Origin: Berryella wangjianweii | Lineage (GTDB): Bacteria; Actinomycetota; Coriobacteriia; Coriobacteriales; Eggerthellaceae | Length of the DNA: 64,000 nt | Reading direction: 5' to 3' | Assembly (NCBI GenBank): GCA_013201155.1 | Contig: CP053716.1 | Location: forward strand, 558,001 to 622,000 | Shown: positions 27,374-38,807 of the stretch, piece by piece | Numbering within the stretch: the stretch's first letter is position 1 | Layout: each line of letters starts with the position of its first letter | Notes under the pieces: model-generated | What the model was told of the DNA's origin: nothing | The model's input: the letters and a program-made list of their open reading frames with translations, nothing else | Database searches by the model: none | Program-made: the position numbers and the translations under genes

Positions 27374-27402
27374 GATCACCCCGCCGTATCGGCGGGGTGA
27401 TC
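27374..27402 (-). terminator. Terminator of tRNA-Val, probably bidirectional
   Basis: A 13-bp perfect stem (27374-27386 with 27390-27402, loop TAT) lies ten bases past the tRNA 3' end. Confidence 0.75.
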
Positions 27403-27411
27403 GCGAGGTTC

Positions 27412-27487
<76 letters not shown>

Positions 27488-27523
27488 GTATGGTCTGATG
27501 CGGGGGCGCATCAGCAAGAAGGT

Positions 27524-27551
27524 AGTATACAGCAAGCCCCCCGCGTGTCAA
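27524..27551 (-). promoter_or_regulatory. Promoter of tRNA-Val
   Basis: On the minus strand: perfect -35 TTGACA (27551-27546), 16-bp spacer, TATACT (27529-27524), about 37 bases before the tRNA. Confidence 0.8.
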
Positions 27552-27596
27552 AGGTGCCACCTACGGCAAGTTCGCAAGATTCTTCGCATGAGGGGC

Positions 27597-27625
27597 TTGC
27601 ATGGCTCTGGGCGTTCGCGTATAGT
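27597..27625 (+). promoter_or_regulatory. Promoter of tRNA-Gly(GCC)
   Basis: TTGCAT (27597-27602), 17-bp spacer, TATAGT (27620-27625), 13 bases before the mature tRNA 5' end. Confidence 0.75.
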
Positions 27626-27638
27626 ATCGCTTCGCGAC

Positions 27639-27714
27639 GCGGACATGGCTCAGCTGGTAGAGCACCACCTTGCCAAGGTGGGGGTCGCGGGTTCGAACCC
27701 CGTTGTCCGCTCCA
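27639..27714 (+). tRNA. tRNA-Gly (anticodon GCC)
   Basis: Acceptor GCGGACA/TGTCCGC, anticodon stem CCACC/GGTGG around loop TTGCCAA, T-loop GGTTCGAACC, and encoded CCA. All stems pair. Confidence 0.95.
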
Positions 27715-27725
27715 CTGTGTATAGG

Positions 27726-27754
27726 GGCCGGTCATTTTGGTGGCCGGCCTTTTT
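27726..27754 (+). terminator. Rho-independent terminator between tRNA-Gly and tRNA-Cys
   Basis: A 9-bp stem with one U-G pair (27726-27734 with 27741-27749) is followed by five T residues. It splits the two tRNA genes, so tRNA-Cys relies on read-through or its own promoter. Confidence 0.75.
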
Positions 27755-27772
27755 CGCAAAACGGCGACGTGG

Positions 27773-27836
27773 CCAAGTGGTAAGGCAGAGGCCTGCAAAG
27801 CCTTTACCCCCGGTTCGAATCCGGGCGTCGCCTCCA
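27773..27836 (+). tRNA. tRNA-Cys (anticodon GCA)
   Basis: Acceptor GGCGACG/CGTCGCC, anticodon loop CTGCAAA, T-loop GGTTCGAATCC, and encoded CCA. The 64-nt length is short because of a small D-arm and variable loop. Confidence 0.93.
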
Positions 27837-27902
27837 ACCTCTTCCCCATCAAAACGAATGTCGGCGCGGCAGCGCATGAGCGCTTTGCACGTGAAATACC
27901 CG

Positions 27903-28841
27903 TTACGCTTGCAGTACGCGTGCTGCCTGAGCAAGCGCGGGCACGCACACGATGTCGCCCAGAGAAGCGCCCGCCTCACCGACGGAAGCTGCGGCACCGC
28001 CCACCAGAACCGTCCTCAAGCCCGCCGCGCGAGCGCCCATGGCATCCGCCTCCCAGGAGTCGCCCACGTGCACCGTCTCGGACGCACGCGTATCCAGGGC
28101 ATCGAGGGCTCTCTGAAAAATGACGGGGTCGGGCTTGCACGCGCCCACTGCCGCCGACGCCACCACCACGTCGAAGAACCTCGCCAAACCCAACCCCTCA
28201 AGCAGGTTGGGAAGCGTAACCGCCCAGTTTGACACCACGCCCAGGCGCACCCCGCGATCGCGCAGGGCCTGCAGGCACTCGAAGGCGCCGTCCAGCACCC
28301 GCCACGCATCGGGGCGCAGATACGTCGCGTACATGCGGGCGGGAATCACGTCGCGCAGATGCCCCAGCTCCACGTGGTCGCACATCAGCTCGTACATGCT
28401 CAGCCACAGCCCTTCGGCGCGGCCCTGATCGCACCAGAAGTCGCCCTCGACGGCAAGCGCGCGATCGTACAGGGCGTAAGCGCGGGCCTGCGCCTCCCGA
28501 GCACGGGCGGAATCGACTGCGACGCCCTCCCCCGCCGCAGTGCGCACCAGCATGACGCCGATATCGGGGTTCGGAGCGATCAACGTGCCGCCCACATCGA
28601 ACAATGCCGCACGAAGGGGCAATGCGCCCCCAGCCCGCTCGGCCGTCCAGCCAGGCAATGCCCTGCCATGCGCCTCGTAACCGAGACCCGCTTCGCTCAC
28701 AAAGGGCTTCTTGAGAAGCGCCTCCGCCGCGTAGCGTGAGGCATCGTCGGCCTGCGGCGCAACGTCGCAGCGCCATCCTGCGGGCGTCGCCGACGAGTTC
28801 GCCATTCCGGCATGCGCTGCGGCGCCTTTCGCAAAGCTCAC
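27903..28841 (-). CDS. HAD-superfamily hydrolase with atypical motif I
   Basis: A 312-residue HAD protein. After an unusual N-terminal extension of about 75 residues, motif I reads FDVGGTL, motif II lies in LGVVSNWAVTLPN, the motif III lysine is in ACKPDPVIF and motif IV is HVGDSWEADAMGA. Classical phosphatases have DxDGT; here the second Asp is Gly, as in the HDHD3/REG-2-like branch, so phosphatase activity is uncertain. GTG at 28841 overlaps the stop of the cation-efflux gene (GTGA) and has GGAGGGG just upstream. Starts nearer motif I cannot be excluded. It probably forms an operon with that gene. Confidence 0.8.
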   Translation of the reverse strand: MSFAKGAAAHAGMANSSATPAGWRCDVAPQADDASRYAAEALLKKPFVSEAGLGYEAHGRALPGWTAERAGGALPLRAALFDVGGTLIAPNPDIGVMLVRTAAGEGVAVDSARAREAQARAYALYDRALAVEGDFWCDQGRAEGLWLSMYELMCDHVELGHLRDVIPARMYATYLRPDAWRVLDGAFECLQALRDRGVRLGVVSNWAVTLPNLLEGLGLARFFDVVVASAAVGACKPDPVIFQRALDALDTRASETVHVGDSWEADAMGARAAGLRTVLVGGAAASVGEAGASLGDIVCVPALAQAARVLQA

Positions 28842-29746
28842 AGCCCCTCCACTGGGTCGTCCTCGGGTTCGATGTGCACCAACACCTCGACAACCTGGGG
28901 GAAACGCGCCATCACGGCCTGCTCAACCTGCGTGGCCAGCTCGTGCGAGTCGCGCACGGTCATGCCGGGATCCACCAGCACGTGCACGTCGCAGAACACC
29001 TCGCCCGACATCGCCCGCGACCGCGCCCGATGCACTCCGCGCACGCCCTCCACCGCGAATGCCGCCGCATGCAGCTCGTCGGCATCGATGGCACTGTGGT
29101 CGGACAGCACCGCCGCCGCCGAACGCAGCACTTCCCAAGCCGCATGGGCGATCGCCAGCATCACGCCCAGGGCCACCAGAGCGTCTGCCTGCGGAAAGCC
29201 CAGCGCCACGAATCCCAGGCCCACGATCACGCCCACCGACACCAGCACGTCCGACATCGTATGACCGGCATCCGCCGCCAGGACGGCACTGCCCAGCTCA
29301 CGCGCCTGCCGCCGCTCGAACAGCGCCACGCCCACGTTCACGGCCAAGGTTGCCAGCATCACGCCAAACGACAGCGGCTCCGCCTGCACGTCGGTTGCGC
29401 CCGACACCAGGCGCTCGACGGCTCCCGTCCCCACCTCCACGGCGGCGACCACCAGCAGCACGCCGATAGCCGCGCTGGCATACGTTTCGAACTTGCCGTG
29501 CCCGTAAGGATGCGACTCGTCGGCAGGGCGCGATGCGATCAGCACACCCAGGATGCCCACCACGTTGCCTGCGGAGTCGAACAGCGAGTGCACGCCGTCG
29601 GCCTGCACCGATGCCAGCCCCGCCACGGTTCCGTACGCGTACTTCGCCAAGGCCACCGCCAGGTTCAGCAGAAGCACCAGCACCAGCACGCGCTGAACGC
29701 TGTTCATGCGCTCGTCGCGCGAACGGCTTGCCGCATGACCGCTCAA
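28838..29746 (-). CDS. Cation diffusion facilitator family transporter
   Basis: A protein of about 302 residues with six predicted membrane spans and a C-terminal cytoplasmic metal-binding domain (CDVHVLVDPGMTVRDSHELA). The zinc-site pattern HxxxD appears twice, as HSLFD in TM2 and HTMSD in TM5, and the family's PYGHGKFE loop is present. This points to efflux of Zn2+ or a related divalent metal by proton exchange. TTG at 29746 is preferred because AAGGGAG lies six bases before it; the ATG at 29707 lacks a binding site. It counterbalances the zinc importers at the left end of the window. Confidence 0.87.
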   Translation of the reverse strand: MSGHAASRSRDERMNSVQRVLVLVLLLNLAVALAKYAYGTVAGLASVQADGVHSLFDSAGNVVGILGVLIASRPADESHPYGHGKFETYASAAIGVLLVVAAVEVGTGAVERLVSGATDVQAEPLSFGVMLATLAVNVGVALFERRQARELGSAVLAADAGHTMSDVLVSVGVIVGLGFVALGFPQADALVALGVMLAIAHAAWEVLRSAAAVLSDHSAIDADELHAAAFAVEGVRGVHRARSRAMSGEVFCDVHVLVDPGMTVRDSHELATQVEQAVMARFPQVVEVLVHIEPEDDPVEGL

Positions 29747-29971
29747 GAAACGCTCCCTTCCCGACGAAATGCCTCGCGCGCCTTCGCGCCGCGCAGGGCC
29801 CCGCGATCCCGCGCCGATCCCGCGCCGGCGCGCGGTCTCGCGTTGGCGCGACCGCCACAGCACCACGACCCTGCAGACGCTCCTTGGCATTCGGCACCAC
29901 GCACGGCGCCTTCCAACGCCTCCCGCAAGCGCTCCGCATGGGGCGCTCCGCAATTGCTGCCCACTATACGC

Positions 29972-29999
29972 AAAAACGCGAACCGCAGGGGGTTCGCGT
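29972..29999 (-). terminator. Rho-independent terminator of tRNA-Leu
   Basis: A 9-bp stem (29976-29984 with 29991-29999) is followed on the minus strand by TTTTT. Confidence 0.8.
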
Positions 30000-30009
30000 T
30001 CTTCTCATC

Positions 30010-30097
30010 TGGTGTCGGAGGCGGGATTTGAACCCGCACACCCGAGTATGGGCACTAGCACCTCAAGCTAGCGTGTCTGCCGTTCCACCACTCCGAC
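30010..30097 (-). tRNA. tRNA-Leu (anticodon GAG)
   Basis: An 88-nt class II tRNA on the minus strand: acceptor GTCGGAG/CTCCGAC, anticodon stem CTAGC/GCTAG with loop TTGAGGT, long variable arm, T-loop GTTCAAATC, and encoded CCA. Confidence 0.94.
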
Positions 30098-30125
30098 GTA
30101 GCTGCCTCGATAGGCAACGCGTGTA

Positions 30126-30154
30126 ACTATACTGGAATCACCCATGCTTGTGAA
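30126..30154 (-). promoter_or_regulatory. Promoter of tRNA-Leu
   Basis: On the minus strand: TTCACA (30154-30149), 17-bp spacer, TATAGT (30131-30126), just downstream of secG. Confidence 0.6.
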
Positions 30155-30162
30155 GAAGCAAT

Positions 30163-30417
30163 TTAGCGGTTGATAACGCCCTGCGGGTACACCAGCATCA
30201 GTGCGACCAGGCACAGCATGAACACCACGGCCAGACCGATGGTGATGCGGTCGAGATTCTTCTCGACGATGCTGGTGCCCGACTGAGACGAGTACACGGC
30301 GCTTGCGATCATGTCCGACACGCCCGTGCCCTTGCCCGAGTGAAGCAGAATGAACACGATCAGGCCGAGGCCCGAAACCATCAGCAGAATGAGCAGAATG
30401 ATAAGAAGCGGATTCAC
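30163..30417 (-). CDS. secG: Preprotein translocase subunit SecG
   Basis: An 84-residue protein with two membrane spans, matching SecG: start VNPLLIILLILLMVSGLGLIV, then the hallmark HSGKGTG loop, a polar middle and a second span. It assists SecYEG-mediated export. GTG at 30417 was chosen because the protein then begins at the first span as in relatives. It lies about 360 bases after gpmI, reproducing the common gpmI/tpiA-secG neighbourhood of Gram-positive bacteria. Confidence 0.88.
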   Translation of the reverse strand: MNPLLIILLILLMVSGLGLIVFILLHSGKGTGVSDMIASAVYSSQSGTSIVEKNLDRITIGLAVVFMLCLVALMLVYPQGVINR

Positions 30418-30662
30418 GGTAGCTCTACTTTCGCGTAGTCCTGCAAGCAACTTAGCCAGTATAGGGGAATCCCCCCAGATGCGGTAAGCATCGCCCGGAA
30501 ACCCTCCGGTTATCGACCAACACTACATAAGCGCGACGGCCAGGGAACCTGCGCAGCGCCAAGGCCCTGTTCAGCTTCCCGCAAGACAGCGCGTCGCGCT
30601 TGGCATGCCCGCATACAGCCGAGAGGCGCCGCGCACGGCGTGCCCGAGCGCGGCGCGCGACG

Positions 30663-30692
30663 CAGCCGCCGTTGCGATCGGCGCGGCGGCTG
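30663..30692 (-). terminator. Hairpin downstream of gpmI
   Basis: A 9-bp stem (30663-30671 with 30684-30692), 88 bases after the gpmI stop. The remainder of 30418-30779 shows no gene. Confidence 0.45.
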
Positions 30693-30779
30693 TCGCATGC
30701 CGCTCAGCCGCACATCCGCTGCTGCATGCGGCGCATTCGCTGTTGCGCGCGACGCATCCGCAGGCCGCGAATCGATGCG

Positions 30780-32362
30780 CTACGCCTGGCGCGTCAACAG
30801 GCTGGTCGCCGTCATCTCGGCCGGGCGCGGCACGCCCATGGCATCCAACAGCGTGGGCGCCACGTTGCACAGCGCCCCCACCTCGTCACGCAGGCCCAGG
30901 CCGCGCTGACCGTAGTCGATCAGCGCGAAGGGCACCAGGGCCGTGGTGTGCGCGGTCATGGGTCCCCCGCTTGGGGCGATCATCTGGTCGGCGTTGCCGT
31001 GGTCGGCGGTCAGCAGGGCCAGGCCGCCGGCGCGCTGAACCGCTGCCAGCACCTCGCCCACCGCGGCATCCACGGCCTCCACCGCCGCCGTGGCCGCCTC
31101 GATCACGCCGGTATGTCCCACCATATCGCAGTTCGCGAAGTTCACGATGTAGGCGTCGGCCTCCCCGCGGTCAATCGCCGCCGCCAGCTCATGCGCCACC
31201 TCGGGTGCGCTCATCTGGGGCTGCAGGTCGTAGGTGGCCACCTTCGGGCTGGCGACCAGCTTGCGCTGCTCACCGGGCTTGGGCTGCTCGCGCCCGCCGT
31301 TCAAAAAGAACGTGACGTGCGCGTACTTCTCGGTTTCGGCAATGTGGAACTGCGCCAGGCCCTCGGCGCTCAGCACGTCGGCCAGCACGTTGTCGGGGAA
31401 GGTTTTGGGGAAGGCCACCGGGACCTGCAAGCAGGGGTCGTACTCGGTCAGGCACACGAACGACACCACCGGGCGGCCAGGACGCTCGAAGCCCGTGAAG
31501 TCGTCGCTTGCGAAGGCGTACGACAGCTGGCGGGCGCGGTCGGGGCGGAAGTTGAAGAACACCACGGCATCACCCGTGCGCACGCCCCTGTCGTCCAAAG
31601 CCACGGGCTCGATGAACTCGTCGGTGACGTCCCGTTCGTACGAGGCCGCCACCACCTGGGCCGCATCGCTGCCGACAAGGGGGTCGGCCCGCACGATCGC
31701 CTTCCAGGCGCGCTCGACGCGCTCCCAGCGGTTGTCGCGGTCCATGGCGTAGTACCTGCCCGCGATCGAGGCGATCCGCGCGTCGAAGCCCTCGCCGTTC
31801 AGGGATGCCAGCTCGTCCTCCAGGCGACGGATGAAGCCCGCCCCGCTGCGCGGGTCCACGTCGCGCCCGTCCATGAAGCAGTGCACCCGCACCTGGCGCA
31901 CGCCCTGGCGCCGCGCCTCTGCCACCAGGGCCAGCAGATGCTCGATCGACGAATGCACCCCGCCGTCGGACACCAGGCCCATCAGATGCAGAGCGGCATC
32001 GGAGCCCGCAGCGTCGCGCACCGCCGCGAAGGCCGCGCACAGTGCCTCGTTCGACGCCAGCTCTCCCTGCTCGCAGGCTTGATTGATGCGCGAGAGCTCC
32101 TGATGCACCACGCGTCCTGCGCCGATGTTCAAATGCCCCACCTCGGAGTTGCCCATCTGGCCGGCGGGAAGCCCCACCGCAGCCCCCGAGGCGTCAAGCA
32201 GGGTAAGCGGGCGCGTGCCCAGCACCTCGTCGAGCACGGGCGTGCGCGCAAGCGAGATGGCGTTGCCGGGCCCCGCCTCGGCCATGCCGAAGCCGTCGAG
32301 AATGATCAGGCACGCCGGCAGGGCGTAGCCCGCGCGCTCCTGAGCGCCCTTGCGCTGCCAGC

Positions 32363-32366
<4 letters not shown>
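30780..32366 (-). CDS. gpmI: 2,3-Bisphosphoglycerate-independent phosphoglycerate mutase
   Basis: A 528-residue alkaline-phosphatase-fold enzyme that interconverts 3- and 2-phosphoglycerate. Motifs: metal-binding LIILDGFG at the N-terminus, the phosphoserine site in QMGNSEVGHLNIGAGR, VHCFMDGRDVDP, and the second metal site LTADHGNADQM near the C-terminus. The ATG at 32366 overlaps the tpiA stop (ATGA). The frame is open upstream through tpiA but without meaning. It is the last gene of the gap-pgk-tpiA-gpmI glycolytic run. Confidence 0.93.
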
Positions 32367-33157
<791 letters not shown>

Positions 33158-33183
33158 GGCACGCTCCTCCTTCCTCGCGCGTC

Positions 33184-34380
<1,197 letters not shown>

Positions 34381-34415
34381 GAGGCGCAGCCTTTCGATCG
34401 GAGGGCGGAAGCGAA

Positions 34416-34440
34416 TCGGGCGGCCCCGAGGGCCGCCCGA
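34416..34440 (-). terminator. Intercistronic hairpin between gap and pgk
   Basis: A perfect 10-bp GC stem (34416-34425 with 34431-34440, loop of five) begins seven bases past the gap stop. With no U-tract it is more likely a processing or stabilising hairpin that keeps gap mRNA abundant. Confidence 0.5.
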
Positions 34441-34446
34441 GCGCGG

Positions 34447-36468
<2,022 letters not shown>

Positions 36469-36481
<13 letters not shown>

Positions 36482-37629
36482 AGCGACAGCACCTCCTGCA
36501 TCACGGCCCGCAGGCGCGCGGGGTCGTGCCAGGTGGGCGACGAGCGGTCCACCAGGTCGCGCACGACCAGACGAATGCCCGCCTGCTGGATGGCGCGAGC
36601 GTCGTCGGGCGACAGGGCCACGGGTCGCACGGGTCCGGCATCGCAGCCGGCGCCGGGGCCCGCGCCGTCCCCGGCCGCGCGGGCGTGGACGCCGTCGGCG
36701 GCCTCGGAGGCCGAGAGGGCCGCAGCAGCGGGAGAACCCGAGGCCGCAGAGGCCGCAACGGGGCCGGACCCATGCGCCACCATCACGTCGATCAGGTCCT
36801 GCATGCCGTGACGACGCAGCGCCTCCACGTGGTCGAGGGCCGTCATTCCCCGCGTCTCGCCCTGCACGTCGGCCAGCGAGCACACGAAGACCACCGTGGC
36901 CCGCGAGGCGCGCACCGCCTGCACGATTCCCGGCACCAGCAGGTTGGGGACGATCGACGTGAACAGCGACCCCGGGCCCAGCACGATCAGGTCGGCGGCG
37001 CGAATGGCCTCCACGGCAGGCGCGTACGCCTCGATCGGCACCTCCGAGCGCAAGCGCACGCAGTCCAGAGCGCAGCGGGAGTGCGAGGCCAGCGCCTGCC
37101 CACGCACCACCCGGCCGTCAACCGTGTCGGCCTCCAGCATCACGCGTCCCAGCGTGGAGGGATGCACGTGACCGCGGGCATGCAGCAGCCCCTCGCACAC
37201 CGCGATGGCCTCGGGGAAGCTGCCCGCAGTCTGCTCCAGCGCCGACAGCAGCAGGTTGCCCAGGGTGTGGTTCTCGGCGAAGGTGAAGCGCAGCCTGAAC
37301 GCCTCGGTCAGCGGGTCGCTCGAATCGGCCGCCATGGCCGACAGGCACTTGCGAATGTCGCCGGGCGCGGTGGCCCCCGCCGCCGCGCGCAGGATCCCGG
37401 TGGAGCCGCCGTCGTCGGCCATGGCCACCACGGCGTCGGTTGCCACGCCCAGCGACAGCAGGGTGCGGATCGACATCGGCGCGCCCGTGCCCCCGCCGAT
37501 CACCACGGCCCGCGGCGCATCGGGTGCGGGCCGCGACGTGGGAAGCCCCTCCAGGGCCGCGAAGGCGGCCGTGGAGCCGGGGTCGTGTGCGAAGGGCCCC
37601 TCTGCGGGCACGGCGGCAGACTCGCTCAT
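36469..37629 (-). CDS. yvcK: YvcK/CofD-like gluconeogenesis factor
   Basis: A 386-residue protein with the family signature VVIGGGTGAPMSIRTLL...ADDGGSTGILR, GDIRKCLSAMA and VLGPGSLFTSIVPNLLV. YvcK binds UDP-sugars and links carbon metabolism to cell wall synthesis in Bacillus. Residues about 270-330 are an Ala/Gly-rich insertion not typical of the family. ATG at 37629 overlaps the rapZ stop (ATGA), with GGGGGAGG upstream. Confidence 0.88.
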
Positions 37630-38585
37630 CGCGCGGCCTCCCCCGTCATCGCGCCGGTCGCGGTCGCGGTGCCGTCGGCAACGCGCAGGGCCTTGGCCAG
37701 GTCGCGATGGGCCACGCTGACGCGATAGCCCTGCGCCGACAGGTACTCGGCCGTGGCCTCGGCCAGCGCCACGCTGCGATGCTGACCGCCGGTGCATCCC
37801 ACGGCGATGGCCAGCTGCTGCTTGCCCTCCGACACGTAGCCCGGCATCACGCAGTCCAGAAGCGCCGTCCAGCGCTTCATGAACGTCTCGGTATCGCTGT
37901 TGTACAGCACGTAGTCGCGCACCGGCGCATCCAGCCCGGTGAGGTGCTTCAGACGGCTCTCGTAGTAGGGATTCGGCAGGAAGCGCACGTCGATCACCAG
38001 GTCGGCATCGGTGGGCGCACCGTGCTTGAATCCGAACGAGTACACGGTCACCGACAGCCCGGCGGCATCGGACGAGCTGCTGAACAGCTCGCGCAGCTTC
38101 GTGCGCAGATCCGAGGGAAGCAGCGCGGTGGTGTCGATCACGAAGGTGGCGCGCAGGCGCATCTCGTGCAGGATGTCGCGTTCACGGGCGATGCCGCGCG
38201 CGATCGAGGCCCCGTCCCCGCACAGGGGGTGACGGCGGCGACTGGACTTGTAGCGTGCGATCAGCTTGTCGTCGTCCGCGTCAAGGAACAGCACCCGCAC
38301 GCGGGCGCCGGCCTGATCAAGACGGTCGAGCTGGTCGCCCAGCCCATCGAAGAAGTCGCCGGTGCGGGCGTCGCACACGAAGGCCACGCGCGAGCGGCGC
38401 GCAGCATCATCCGAGCCCGCGCAGTACACGCTGACCAGCTGGTTGATCAACGGAGCAGGCAGGTTGTCCACACAGTAGTAGCCCAGGTCCTCGAACACGC
38501 GCATGGCCTCGGTGCGGCCGGCGCCGCTCATGCCGGTGATCAGAACAACGTCGCAGACCTGATCGGTCGTGTTTTCCATGCTCAT
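37626..38585 (-). CDS. rapZ: RapZ/YvcJ nucleotide-binding protein
   Basis: A 319-residue P-loop protein. Walker A reads GMSGAGRTEA, with Arg where most ATPases have Lys, followed by FEDLGYYCVDNLP, a family hallmark. The C-terminal domain (FSFGFKHGAP, DVRFLPNPYY, IAVGCTGGQHRSV) binds RNA or amino sugars in E. coli RapZ. In Gram-positive bacteria it is co-transcribed with yvcK and whiA, as here. GGAAAGGA precedes the ATG at 38585. Confidence 0.9.
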   Translation of the reverse strand: MSMENTTDQVCDVVLITGMSGAGRTEAMRVFEDLGYYCVDNLPAPLINQLVSVYCAGSDDAARRSRVAFVCDARTGDFFDGLGDQLDRLDQAGARVRVLFLDADDDKLIARYKSSRRRHPLCGDGASIARGIARERDILHEMRLRATFVIDTTALLPSDLRTKLRELFSSSSDAAGLSVTVYSFGFKHGAPTDADLVIDVRFLPNPYYESRLKHLTGLDAPVRDYVLYNSDTETFMKRWTALLDCVMPGYVSEGKQQLAIAVGCTGGQHRSVALAEATAEYLSAQGYRVSVAHRDLAKALRVADGTATATGAMTGEAAR

Positions 38586-38761
38586 GCGCTCATCCTTTCC
38601 GAAGGTCGCGGGGCTTGGGCGAAACGGCCGCACGTGCGTCCGCCCGCACCTGCCGACGGCTCGCCGCAGGTGACGACGCGCGGGGCACGCGAAGCGCCCG
38701 GGAATGCGCAGCGCATCCCATGCGCAGGCCGCAGGGGCGACGCACCGCCCCGCTGCGCCCC

Positions 38762-38792
38762 ATTGTACCCCGCCAGGCCGCGCAGGCGGCAA
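38762..38792 (-). promoter_or_regulatory. Candidate promoter of rapZ-yvcK-whiA
   Basis: On the minus strand: TTGCCG (38792-38787), 19-bp spacer, TACAAT (38767-38762), inside the 222-nt gap between uvrC and rapZ. The spacer is longer than ideal. Confidence 0.35.
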
Positions 38793-38807
38793 GGCGGACC
38801 GACGCCG

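Noticed and set aside
28838-29953. Longer cation-efflux protein starting at 29953
   Set aside because: The first 69 codons encode an Arg-rich stretch antisense to nothing useful and lack a binding site. TTG at 29746 with AAGGGAG fits family length.
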